Shown here piece after piece: positions 1 through 6,482 of a stretch of DNA of 10,894 nt. The notes beneath the pieces are model-generated. The model searched no databases, was not told where the DNA came from, and was given only the letters and a program-made list of their open reading frames with translations. Each line of letters begins with the position of its first letter. Position 1 is the stretch's first letter. The translations under genes were made by a program, and so were the position numbers. The stretch comes from an uncultured Bacteroidota bacterium. GTDB lineage: Bacteria > Bacteroidota > Bacteroidia > 2-12-FULL-35-15. The stretch lies in the NCBI GenBank assembly GCA_903881065.1, contig CAIRRW010000425.1, positions 1 to 10,894 of the forward strand, given 5' to 3'.

Positions 1-1
1 G

Positions 2-1759
2 TTTACTTCATCGGCAAGTAAAACTAAGGTGGCTGTGGGTGAAACATTCCAGCTTACCTATTCATTAAATGCAAACGGCAGCAATTTTAAAATGCCTGCA
101 TTGAATGAATTTGATGTGTATTCCGGTCCTAATCAAAGTACATCCATGTCTTTTGTGAACGGTGCAATGAGCCAATCTATTTCATTGTCTTATATTTTAT
201 CTGCAAAAAAAGAAGGTAAGATTACGATTCAGCCAGGAAGTGTAAGCGTTAATGGTGCGACTGTCCAATCGAATTCATTAGTTATTGAAGTTGTGAAAGG
301 CTCACCAACGACACAAAACCAGCAAAACCAGAACAATACTAATCAGCAGCAAAATTCTTCCACTCCAACAAATGAAAATGTTGGGGATAATTTATTTGTA
401 AGGACATCTGTAAATAAAACAAAAGTATATCAAGGAGAAGAAATAACGGTAACCAATAAAGTTTATACTAAGTATCAGTTAAGAGGCTTTCAGGATATTA
501 AGTTCCCTGATTATACAGGCTTTTGGTCACAGGATCTTCCATCAAATAATCAACAGATACAAGTTGCAAATGAAAACATTGATGGTGTAGTTTATAATGT
601 TGCAGAGTTAAAACGTACCTATATTTTCCCTCAACGAAGTGGCAAGTTGACTATAGAACCAATGAAGGTGGAAGTGATTGTGAGAAAACAATCAAATAAA
701 AGACCACGTGATATTTTTGACCAATTCTTTGGAGGTGGATATGAAGATGCGACCTATTCTGTAAAAGGCAAACCAATCACAATAGATGTTACTCCTTTAC
801 CAGAAACAACTAAACCTGCGGGATTTGCTGGGGCAGTTGGTGATTTTTCGTTCAAAGCAGAAATAAATAAAGATAAGGTTAAAGCTAATGATGCTATAAA
901 TTTGACAGTTACTATTACTGGAAAAGGGAATATTAAATTGGTTGACCCGTTAAAAGTAAATTTCCCTGAAGACTTTGAAACATACGACGCAAAGACGAAA
1001 GATAATATTTCGGTAACTTCAAGTGGAGTTAGTGGCAGTAAAACTTTTGACTATTTGGTTATTCCTCGCCATGAAGGAGATTATAAAATTGACCAAATTA
1101 ACTTTAGTTATTTTGACCCAGCAAAAAAGCAATACATAACTCTTCCTTCACCTGAATTTAAAATTCATGTGGATAAGGGTAAAGATGGCGAAGGTGGTGC
1201 CAACGTATTTAATCCACGGAGCAAGGAAGATGTAAAGGTATTGGGAAATGATATTAGATACATAAAAACAAACAGTATTATTTTACGACCAAAAGAAAAT
1301 TATTTCTATGGTTCGAGTTTATTTTATTTTGGCCTAATATCTCCATTTATTATTTTCTTAGCATTTATTTTTATCCGCAGAAAACGAATTGAACAAAACA
1401 AAGATGTGGTGGTTGTGAATAGTAGGAAGGCAACAAAGATGGCAAGAAAACAGCTTAAGCTTGCTGAAAATCATTTGAAATCGAATAACAAAGAACAGTT
1501 TTATGTTGAAATATTTAAAGCACTTTACGGTTATGTGGGCAATAAGTTAAATATTCCAACTGCTAATTTAAACAAGGAAACGATTACAGATTCGTTAAGA
1601 CTAAAAAGTGTGACGGAAGCTACTATTCAACAATTAATGTCGACATTGGATAATTGTGAGTTTGCGCATTATGCTCCTGCTGCAGTTTCGGGAGACTTGA
1701 AAAGTATATATGATAATACGGTAGAATTAATTACTAAAATAGAAAATGAAATTAAATAG
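2..1759 (+). CDS. batD: BatD family protein (aerotolerance operon), 5' end missing
   Basis: The frame is open from base 2, so the true start and most of the signal peptide lie outside the window; the GTG at 29 is an internal Val codon. The 585 visible residues begin with the V-x-V-G-E-x-F-x-L-x-Y pattern typical of the first beta domain of BatD. A Q/N-rich linker follows (about residues 100-128), then further beta-rich extracytoplasmic domains. One membrane span lies near residues 436-459, ending in the basic stop RRKR, and a cytoplasmic helical tail of about 125 residues follows. BatD proteins are membrane-anchored partners of the VWA proteins BatA/BatB in a MoxR-Bat cluster linked to aerotolerance and envelope stress; the molecular activity is not established. 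Its TAG stop lies inside the start of batE (14-bp overlap), so the two are probably cotranslated. The rest of the operon should lie upstream, outside the window. Confidence 0.9.
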   Translation, partial: FTSSASKTKVAVGETFQLTYSLNANGSNFKMPALNEFDVYSGPNQSTSMSFVNGAMSQSISLSYILSAKKEGKITIQPGSVSVNGATVQSNSLVIEVVKGSPTTQNQQNQNNTNQQQNSSTPTNENVGDNLFVRTSVNKTKVYQGEEITVTNKVYTKYQLRGFQDIKFPDYTGFWSQDLPSNNQQIQVANENIDGVVYNVAELKRTYIFPQRSGKLTIEPMKVEVIVRKQSNKRPRDIFDQFFGGGYEDATYSVKGKPITIDVTPLPETTKPAGFAGAVGDFSFKAEINKDKVKANDAINLTVTITGKGNIKLVDPLKVNFPEDFETYDAKTKDNISVTSSGVSGSKTFDYLVIPRHEGDYKIDQINFSYFDPAKKQYITLPSPEFKIHVDKGKDGEGGANVFNPRSKEDVKVLGNDIRYIKTNSIILRPKENYFYGSSLFYFGLISPFIIFLAFIFIRRKRIEQNKDVVVVNSRKATKMARKQLKLAENHLKSNNKEQFYVEIFKALYGYVGNKLNIPTANLNKETITDSLRLKSVTEATIQQLMSTLDNCEFAHYAPAAVSGDLKSIYDNTVELITKIENEIK

Positions 1760-2504
1760 TCTTTTATTTGTACTTCTTTTCTCATTTTCATTGTCGCTAG
1801 AGGCTAATGAAAATAAAGTAATTATCGACAGTGCAAACGCTGCTTATTCGAAAGGAGATTATTTTAAGGCGGTAAAACTATATGATAGCGTCCTAAATAA
1901 TAGCATGGTTGCGCCCGAGATTTATTTTAATCTTGGCAATGCCTATTATAAAACAAATAATATCGGATATGCGATTTTGAATTATGAACGAGCAAAAAAG
2001 CTGGCACCGGATGATGAAGATATTACTGTGAATTTGAAACTTGCTAATCAGAAAACAGAAGACAAAATAGAAGCGGCTCCTCAATTGTTTTTGACAACAT
2101 GGAAGAATGGAATTGTGGATATGATGAGTGAAAAAAGCTGGTCGGAGATGTGTATTGTTCTTATTATTGTATCTCTGATATTATTTGCGGTTTATATTTT
2201 TACTTCAAATAGAGGACTGAAACAGGTTGGTTTCTTTGGAGGAGGAACTCTTCTACTTGCTTCACTATTTATATTTTTTATTGCTCGCCACAAATATGAA
2301 CTCACCAAGACGAGTGAAAGTGCTATTATTACTACTGCTACAGTAACTGTTACGGGTTCGCCGAGTGAGAAGGGGACCAAATTATTTATACTTCATGAAG
2401 GTACGAAGGTGAACATTACCGAGGTAGACGGCAGTTGGACGGAAATAAAAATTGCGAACGGAAATGTGGGTTGGGTACCAAGCAAGAGCTTGTCGGCTAT
2501 ATAA
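1746..2504 (+). CDS. batE: BatE-like TPR and SH3 membrane protein
   Basis: This 252-residue protein overlaps the end of batD by 14 bp, with the ATG at 1746. Domains in order: a signal peptide (about 1-20, hydrophobic LLFVLLFSFSLSL then EANEN); two to three TPR helices pairs (about 25-105, with A-x-x-G-D-Y-x-x-A and N-L-G-N-A-Y-Y-K repeats); a short linker with LFLTTWKNG; two membrane spans (about 135-154 and 160-180); and a C-terminal SH3-like domain (about 188-252) ending in the characteristic G-N-V-G-W-V-P motif. TPR, two spans and bacterial SH3 after batD is the usual BatE layout in Bacteroidota. It is likely an inner-membrane scaffold of the Bat complex. It is the last gene of the operon here; nothing downstream looks like a strong intrinsic terminator, only the repeat-rich 3' region. 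Confidence 0.88.
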   Translation: MKLNSLLFVLLFSFSLSLEANENKVIIDSANAAYSKGDYFKAVKLYDSVLNNSMVAPEIYFNLGNAYYKTNNIGYAILNYERAKKLAPDDEDITVNLKLANQKTEDKIEAAPQLFLTTWKNGIVDMMSEKSWSEMCIVLIIVSLILFAVYIFTSNRGLKQVGFFGGGTLLLASLFIFFIARHKYELTKTSESAIITTATVTVTGSPSEKGTKLFILHEGTKVNITEVDGSWTEIKIANGNVGWVPSKSLSAI

Positions 2505-2530
2505 AGTTTAAAAAATTCTGCAAGAAGGCA

Positions 2531-2660
2531 AATAGAAGAATTGCTTTCTAAAAGAAGATTCCTTAAGACAAAAGAAGAATTCTCTCAAAAAAGAAGAATT
2601 TAGATTTCAAAAGAAGACTTTCTAGGTAAAAAGAAGAATTGAATGCTTTAAAAGAAGATT
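2531..2660. repeat. Purine-rich array with ~20-bp period (7 units)
   Basis: The core AGAAGA begins at 2534, 2553, 2573, 2592, 2612, 2632 and 2653, giving steps of 19, 20, 19, 20, 20 and 21 bp. The fuller unit reads AAAAGAAGAWTT, followed by about 8 bases that differ in every unit. A weaker partial copy (AAGAAGG) sits at 2522-2528. All copies are on the plus strand. The step is close to two helical turns, so the A-tracts face roughly the same side of the DNA. The function is unknown: the array may be a degenerate minisatellite, a bent-DNA tract or a row of protein sites. Confidence 0.85.
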
Positions 2661-2672
2661 TTTGATTCTTCA

Positions 2673-2798
2673 TTGGTTCCGGACGGTGTTATTTTGATTC
2701 CGGATGGTGTTACTTTGACTCCGGATTATGTTACTTTGGTTCCGGATGATGTTACTTTGATTCCGGATGGTGTTACTTTGACTTCGGATGGTGTTGCG
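2673..2798. repeat. Six tandem 21-bp units with 63-bp higher-order repeat
   Basis: Units start at 2673, 2694, 2715, 2736, 2757 and 2778 and share the core CCGGATGGTGTTACTTTG. The triplet after the unit-opening TTG cycles GTT, ATT, ACT, GTT, ATT, ACT. Units 1-3 and 4-6 are therefore two copies of a 63-bp block; I count 55 of 63 identical positions, and units 2 and 5 are identical. Read in plus frame each unit gives the heptapeptide pattern L-x-P-D-G-V-T. Most differences between units change the residue and only GAC/GAT is silent, which argues against protein-level selection. The minus-strand frame reading KVTPSG is broken by a TAA in unit 3. Confidence 0.92.
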
Positions 2799-2841
2799 GT
2801 GGTAATCTCTGCTTCTTCGATTCTTCTATTAAAGTATGAAA

Positions 2842-3396
2842 TTAGAACTCTTTGACTAAAATTGTATCCAAATGTATGTCGTGAGGTTCAGTAGGAACGA
2901 TATCGACTTGCTGAAAAGGAAAAAAGATGCCGACTTTCTGAGCTTTTGGATGATTAATAAGGAAGTTGTCGTAGTATCCTCCTCCGTACCCAAGGCGGAA
3001 TTTCTTTTTATCGAATGCTAATCCAGGGATAATAATAAAATCAATCAGCTCTTGGTAGATATCAGCTTGAAGCGGATGTTTGGTACCCATTATTCCAGTT
3101 TCTAATTGGTTGAGGGAATGTAATATTCGATTCTCGAGTTTACGCTTTGGCAATGTTTTGGGACATATTACTGTGATATTTGATTCGAGTAGTTTTTGGA
3201 GAAGTGGACTAATGTCGATTTCATTTGATATAGGTATGTAGGCATGTAAGGACTTGGAGTTGCTATTTATTATTAATATTTCGAGTTGAGCGCATATCCA
3301 ATTAGAATATTTTTGTGCAAGCAATGAATTAAGACTGTTGCGGGCATGCAACATAGATTTCCGCATTGCTTTTTTTTCTTCTATAATTGTGTTCAT
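2842..3396 (-). CDS. 5-formyltetrahydrofolate cyclo-ligase (MTHFS family)
   Basis: The product has 184 residues, a normal length for the family. It should convert 5-formyl-THF to 5,10-methenyl-THF using ATP, returning the storage or side-product folate to the one-carbon pool in the cytoplasm. The N-terminal basic stretch (KKAMRKSMLHAR, about 8-19) is the usual phosphate-binding start of the family. The hallmark R-L-G-Y-G-G-G-Y-Y-D lies at about 134-143, and the C-terminal P-H-D-I-H-L-D (171-177) resembles the conserved end of the family. The segment around G-I-M-G-T-K-H-P (101-108) departs from the more usual G-x-x-E-P. The gene stands alone, divergent from the phosphoesterase gene, with its own -7 box 23 nt before the ATG. 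Its stop lies just beyond the repeat region. Confidence 0.93.
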   Translation of the reverse strand: MNTIIEEKKAMRKSMLHARNSLNSLLAQKYSNWICAQLEILIINSNSKSLHAYIPISNEIDISPLLQKLLESNITVICPKTLPKRKLENRILHSLNQLETGIMGTKHPLQADIYQELIDFIIIPGLAFDKKKFRLGYGGGYYDNFLINHPKAQKVGIFFPFQQVDIVPTEPHDIHLDTILVKEF

Positions 3397-3419
3397 TCTT
3401 TTGAGAGAGAAATTAAGTA

Positions 3420-3427
3420 CAAAAGTA
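3420..3427 (-). promoter_or_regulatory. Bacteroidota -7 box TACTTTTG for cyclo-ligase gene
   Basis: On the minus strand TACTTTTG matches TAnnTTTG exactly and ends 23 nt before the cyclo-ligase ATG. That implies a leader of about 17 nt. I see no convincing -33 TTTG at the expected distance. Confidence 0.6.
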
Positions 3428-3517
3428 TTGATTATTATTTTTGTTAAAGTATATTAAGTTGTGCTAATAAAGTTTGAAATTCTTTTGTGTTTGTAGTTAC
3501 AAAAGTTTGAGATTATT

Positions 3518-3525
3518 TACTTTTG
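3518..3525 (+). promoter_or_regulatory. -7 box TACTTTTG abutting the phosphoesterase start
   Basis: TACTTTTG matches TAnnTTTG exactly and ends only 6 nt before the ATG at 3532. Transcription would begin at or just before that ATG, giving a leaderless or nearly leaderless mRNA. The TTG at 3523 lies inside the promoter element, so it is unlikely to be the start codon. Possible -33 TTTG at 3490-3493 is a little too distant to call. Confidence 0.6.
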
Positions 3526-3531
3526 CGGGAT

Positions 3532-4029
3532 ATGCAACGAATTGCTTTATTATCTGACACTCATAATTATTTAGACCCAAAGATTTTTAAATACTTTGAA
3601 GAATGCGACCAAATATGGCATGCAGGCGATGTGGGAATGATAAGTATTATGGATAAACTTCTGGAAATAAAACCTGTTGTGGCGGTATATGGCAATATTG
3701 ACGGACAGGATGTTAGAAAGGTGTATAAAAAAACGGAGCGATGGTGGTGTGAGAAAGTAGATGTACTGATGACTCATATTGGTGGTTATCCTGACAATTA
3801 TTCGCGAGAGGCGCGAGATTTGATAAAAACGAATGCACCTAAATTATTTATCTGCGGACATTCGCATATACTAAAAGTAATGTATGATAAGAAATATAAT
3901 TTATTACACATTAACCCTGGTGCAGCGGGTGTGCATGGGTTTCATAAAATGAAAACATTGGTTAGATTTACTGTGGATGGAGATAAAATTAAGGATTTGG
4001 AAGTGATTGAACTAGGGGAACGCGGATGA
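3532..4029 (+). CDS. YfcE/MJ0936-type metallophosphoesterase
   Basis: The product is a 165-residue cytoplasmic calcineurin-like phosphoesterase, the normal length for the small YfcE/MJ0936 group. All metal-site blocks are visible in order: D-T-H near residue 9 (L-L-S-D-T-H), G-D-V-G (about 33-36), the G-N-I-D block (V-Y-G-N-I-D-G, about 56-62), M-T-H-I-G-G (about 80-85), and C-G-H-S-H (about 108-112). N-P-G-A-A-G follows, also typical of the family. These enzymes are two-metal phosphodiesterases with activity on artificial substrates; the physiological substrate is not known. I chose the ATG at 3532 because a TTG three codons upstream lies within the probable -7 promoter box. The stop codon overlaps a possible 27-codon ORF (ATGA). 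Confidence 0.9.
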   Translation: MQRIALLSDTHNYLDPKIFKYFEECDQIWHAGDVGMISIMDKLLEIKPVVAVYGNIDGQDVRKVYKKTERWWCEKVDVLMTHIGGYPDNYSREARDLIKTNAPKLFICGHSHILKVMYDKKYNLLHINPGAAGVHGFHKMKTLVRFTVDGDKIKDLEVIELGERG

Positions 4030-4109
4030 AAATAAAATATAAAAATAGTTGCAGTTCAAAAATTCTTTGTATTATTGCATCGCGTTTCTGCGGTTATCTA
4101 TTCAAATAA
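4026..4109 (+). CDS. Possible 27-residue ORF coupled to the phosphoesterase gene
   Basis: An ATG at 4026 overlaps the phosphoesterase TGA as ATGA and opens a 27-codon frame ending in TAA at 4107-4109. The predicted peptide starts MKIKYKNSC and has a basic N-terminus, a short hydrophobic stretch (ILCIIA) and three cysteines. The ATGA overlap is the only argument for translation. I recognise no family, and an ORF this short is expected by chance, so confidence is low. Confidence 0.15.
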   Translation: MKIKYKNSCSSKILCIIASRFCGYLFK

Positions 4110-4121
4110 CAAAGCACAATC

Positions 4122-4129
4122 TATCTTTT
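4122..4129 (+). promoter_or_regulatory. Weak -7-like box TATCTTTT upstream of rho
   Basis: TATCTTTT matches seven of the eight positions of TAnnTTTG, with T instead of the final G. It would give rho a leader of roughly 80 nt, longer than the other leaders in the window. It is the best candidate in 4030-4216, but it is not a perfect match and no -33 TTTG is clear. Confidence 0.3.
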
Positions 4130-4160
4130 TATATTAACACCCTAAAAAATAAATTTTATT

Positions 4161-4196
4161 ATTCTATCCTTTTAGAATCAATTAGAGAATTGGTTT
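4161..4196 (+). promoter_or_regulatory. Two overlapping hairpins in the rho leader
   Basis: The first stem is ATTCTA/TAGAAT (4161-4166 with 4173-4178, 6-nt loop). The second is AATCAATT/AATTGGTT (4176-4183 with 4188-4195, AGAG loop), eight pairs including one G-U. They share 4176-4178, so both cannot form completely at once. The second ends about 20 nt before the rho ATG. Both stems are A+T-rich and weak. rho is autoregulated through its leader in Escherichia coli, but a switch here is only an inference. Confidence 0.25.
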
Positions 4197-4216
4197 ATTA
4201 ATCCTAACAAAAAAAT

Positions 4217-5914
4217 ATGTACGACATTATTGAATTAAACAACAAGCTGGTTGGCGAGTTGAAAGACATTGCCAAGAATTTAAACATCCCAAAATATGAT
4301 GCTTTAAAAAAGCAGGAGTTAATTTACAAAATCCTTGATTACCAAGCAATAAATCCTCCTGTGGAGAGTGAGGCTAAAACTGTGATTGAAAAACCAGTGA
4401 TTGAGAAGACGGTAGCTGAAAAACCGATAACTGAAAAAAGAGCAACTGAAGAGCCTCAACGTGTATTACGCCCGCGTAAACCACGTGCTGAAAATACAGA
4501 TGAACAGAGAGCAAAAACAGTGGAAGAAACACCTTTGTTTAATCAATCTGATTTTTCTGAACAAGAGATTAAACAGGAAACAAATAATGAATCATCCTCA
4601 AATGAAATAAATTCACAATCGGCTGAGATGACGAGCAATCCAAATTCGCAAGAGAGTGAGAATTCTATAGAAAATGAATCTTCTTCCGAAAACGAATCTC
4701 AACAAAATAATAACAATGGTAATCGTGGGAATGATCGCAGAGACAATAGAAACAACCGAAACGCGAATCCGCGCCCATCGGATCAATTTAATTTTGATGG
4801 AATTGTTTCGAGTGAAGGTGTACTAGAAACAATACAGGAAGGCGGTTATGGGTTTCTACGTTCGGCAGACTATAATTATTTGAATTCGCCAGATGATATT
4901 TATGTTTCGAATTCACAGATAAAATTATTCGGATTGAAAACAGGTGATTTGGTTCGTGGAACTATTCGTCCCCCGAAAGAAGGAGAAAAATATTTCCCGT
5001 TAATTAAAGTTGAGAAAATAAATGGTCGTGAACCTGCGTTTGTAAGAGATAGGGTGCCATTTGAATATTTGACTCCTCTTTTCCCATATGAGAAATTCAA
5101 ATTGACTGGACATCCTCAACAAAATTTATCTTCCCGAATTTTTGATTTGGTAACTCCGATAGGAAAAGGTCAGCGTGCATTAATTGTTGCACAGCCTAAA
5201 ACAGGTAAAACTGTTTTGCTGAAAGATATTGCAAACGCAATAGCTGCCAATCATCCTGAGACTTATTTAATTATATTGCTTATCGATGAACGCCCCGAAG
5301 AGGTGACAGATATGGCACGCAGCGTGAAAGCGGAAGTAATTGCTTCTACATTTGATGAGCCTGCCGATAGACATGTGAGAATAGCTAACATCGTTTTGGA
5401 AAAAGCAAAACGTATGGTGGAATGCGGACATGATGTTTGTATTTTATTGGATTCAATTACCCGTTTGGCTCGTGCATATAATACCGTGCAACCTGCATCA
5501 GGTAAAGTATTAAGCGGTGGTGTGGATGCTCAGGCGTTGCACAAACCAAAACGTTTTTTCGGTGCTGCACGTAAAATAGAAAATGGCGGTTCGCTTACTA
5601 TCATTGCTACAGCGCTTACTGAAACAGGTTCGAAAATGGATGAAGTTATCTTTGAAGAATTTAAAGGAACAGGTAATTCGGAAATTCAACTTGACCGTAA
5701 ACTGGCTAACAAACGTGTATATCCTGCAATTGATATTGTTGCATCAAGTACTCGTAGAGATGATTTATTGGTAGATAAAGAAACACAACAGCGAGTTTGG
5801 ATTCTTCGTAAACACTTGTCAGATATGAATCCGGTGGAAGCAATGGAATTTATGAGAGACAGAATGAAGAATACTCAGACGAATGAAGAGTTTCTGATTT
5901 CTATGAATGGTTAA
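4217..5914 (+). CDS. rho: Transcription termination factor Rho with disordered insertion
   Basis: The 565-residue product is the hexameric RNA-dependent ATPase that ends transcription and limits antisense RNA; it is about 145 residues longer than the Escherichia coli protein. Residues 1-43 form the Rho_N helical domain (N-K-L-V-G-E-L-K-x-I-A...L-K-K-Q-E-L). Residues ~48-190 are an insertion of low complexity: I-E-K-P/A-E-K-P repeats, a basic R-P-R-K-P-R patch, an S/E/N/Q-rich acidic part, then an N/R/G-rich stretch. The cold-shock RNA-binding domain spans about 192-270 (G-G-Y-G-F-L-R). The ATPase core shows P-loop A-Q-P-K-T-G-K-T (325-332), D-E-R-P-E-E-V (357-363), Walker B I-L-L-D-S-I-T-R-L (409-417), and the Q/R-loop region S-G-G-V-D-A-Q-A-L-H (433-442) to F-K-G-T-G-N (482-487). 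All key residues are present. Long insertions between these domains are typical of Bacteroidota. Confidence 0.97.
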   Translation: MYDIIELNNKLVGELKDIAKNLNIPKYDALKKQELIYKILDYQAINPPVESEAKTVIEKPVIEKTVAEKPITEKRATEEPQRVLRPRKPRAENTDEQRAKTVEETPLFNQSDFSEQEIKQETNNESSSNEINSQSAEMTSNPNSQESENSIENESSSENESQQNNNNGNRGNDRRDNRNNRNANPRPSDQFNFDGIVSSEGVLETIQEGGYGFLRSADYNYLNSPDDIYVSNSQIKLFGLKTGDLVRGTIRPPKEGEKYFPLIKVEKINGREPAFVRDRVPFEYLTPLFPYEKFKLTGHPQQNLSSRIFDLVTPIGKGQRALIVAQPKTGKTVLLKDIANAIAANHPETYLIILLIDERPEEVTDMARSVKAEVIASTFDEPADRHVRIANIVLEKAKRMVECGHDVCILLDSITRLARAYNTVQPASGKVLSGGVDAQALHKPKRFFGAARKIENGGSLTIIATALTETGSKMDEVIFEEFKGTGNSEIQLDRKLANKRVYPAIDIVASSTRRDDLLVDKETQQRVWILRKHLSDMNPVEAMEFMRDRMKNTQTNEEFLISMNG

Positions 5915-5924
5915 TTTATTTAGT

Positions 5925-5956
5925 AGTCATTGGTCATTAGTTTATTTGTTCATTAG
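5925..5956 (+). repeat. Short imperfect GTCATTAG repeats after rho
   Basis: AGTCATTG (5925-5932), GTCATTAG (5933-5940) and TTCATTAG (5949-5956) are imperfect copies of one octamer in the 54-bp gap between rho and the next gene. From memory, similar TCATTAG/TCATTGG strings recur between genes in several Bacteroidota genomes; this window alone cannot show that. TTTATTTG (5941-5948), within the same stretch, is one base from the TAnnTTTG -7 motif, so the tract might also host a weak promoter. Confidence 0.5.
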
Positions 5957-5968
5957 TTGTATCCATAA

Positions 5969-6481
5969 ATGAAACTCCCATTAAGTGTAAAATTAGGAAT
6001 TGCAGGTGGAATACTTAATTGTATTGCATGGTTTGCATTCTCAAAAGTATTCGGTTATTATACCATTTCCGTTGACCAGTATCGTTATTATGTAACTTTA
6101 TTACTGCTGCTTGCAGGCGTATTTGTTTCGGTTTACTACGAAAGAAATGGATTTGGCGGCTATATCGAATTTAAAGAAGCATTGAAATCAGGATTTCTTT
6201 TCACACTTGTTCTCGGTTTCTTTTTAGCTGTATTCAACTTTATTTATTATAAATTTATTGCAGTTGATGCCATTGATTATTTTTTGAATGAAGCAAGAAA
6301 GACTATGGAAGACGGGAAGATGAAAGAGGAGTTGATAACTAAAAATCTGGAGGTTTTGAAAAGCTATTTTGGTCCTTTTAGAATGTTAATGTCAACAGTA
6401 ATTATGGGAGTGATTCTATCTTTATTGGCAGCAGCAATATTCAGGAAAAAAAATCCGGTTATTCCATTTAGTGAAAACTAA
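5969..6481 (+). CDS. DUF4199 family membrane protein
   Basis: The 170-residue product has four predicted membrane spans (about 7-27, 40-58, 75-98 and 138-160). A charged amphipathic stretch of about 35 residues lies between spans three and four (F-L-N-E-A-R-K-T-M-E-D-G-K-M). The sequence pattern, including E-R-N-G-F-G-G-Y-I-E-F-K-E-A-L-K-S-G after span two, fits DUF4199, a Bacteroidota family of unknown function. It follows rho by 54 bp on the same strand and may be read from the rho transcript or a weak promoter in the gap. Its stop is one base from the stop of the convergent ligase gene. Confidence 0.8.
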   Translation: MKLPLSVKLGIAGGILNCIAWFAFSKVFGYYTISVDQYRYYVTLLLLLAGVFVSVYYERNGFGGYIEFKEALKSGFLFTLVLGFFLAVFNFIYYKFIAVDAIDYFLNEARKTMEDGKMKEELITKNLEVLKSYFGPFRMLMSTVIMGVILSLLAAAIFRKKNPVIPFSEN

Positions 6482-6482
6482 A

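Larger units (their letters stand above)
2531..2830. repeat. 11-bp inverted repeat enclosing the repeat blocks
   Basis: AATAGAAGAAT at 2531-2541 is exactly matched in reverse complement by ATTCTTCTATT at 2820-2830. The right arm belongs to the motif CTTCTTCGATTCTTCTATT (2812-2830), so the AAGAAG theme reappears there on the opposite strand. In a transcript through the region the arms could pair over a loop of about 278 nt. Any of the purine-rich units could compete for the same pyrimidine arm. Confidence 0.6.
2505..2841. other. 337-bp gene-free convergent spacer full of repeats
   Basis: This is the only long gene-free stretch in the window. It lies between the 3' ends of batE (plus) and the cyclo-ligase gene (minus), so it is downstream of both transcripts. 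It holds a purine-rich array of about 20-bp period, six 21-bp units, and an 11-bp inverted repeat around both; each is listed separately. No gene with a credible start codon was found. A plus-strand frame is open from 2652 to 2855 because 21 is a multiple of three, but its only start is TTG. Confidence 0.85.

Noticed and set aside
2505..2603. In-frame continuation of batE past its stop (32 further sense codons rich in K/R/E)
   Set aside because: batE already ends with a complete SH3 domain. The continuation has no start codon, and its charged look comes from AAGAAG repeats read in shifting phase.
2531..2660. CRISPR-like array (conserved core plus variable spacers)
   Set aside because: Period is only ~20 bp with ~8-bp spacers, cores are imperfect, and no cas genes are visible. 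CRISPR repeats and spacers are each usually over 20 bp.
2654..2671. Small hairpin GAAGA...TCTTC as intrinsic terminator for batE
   Set aside because: Only five A+T-rich pairs with an eight-base loop and no T-run after it.
2652..2855. Plus-strand ORF over the 21-bp repeats encoding L-x-P-D-G-V-T heptads
   Set aside because: No ATG or GTG start, unit differences mostly change residues, the 3' end overlaps the cyclo-ligase gene, and the frame is open simply because 21 is divisible by three.
3523..3531. TTG at 3523 as start of the phosphoesterase
   Set aside because: It falls inside the probable -7 promoter motif, and an ATG three codons later gives a normal family N-terminus.
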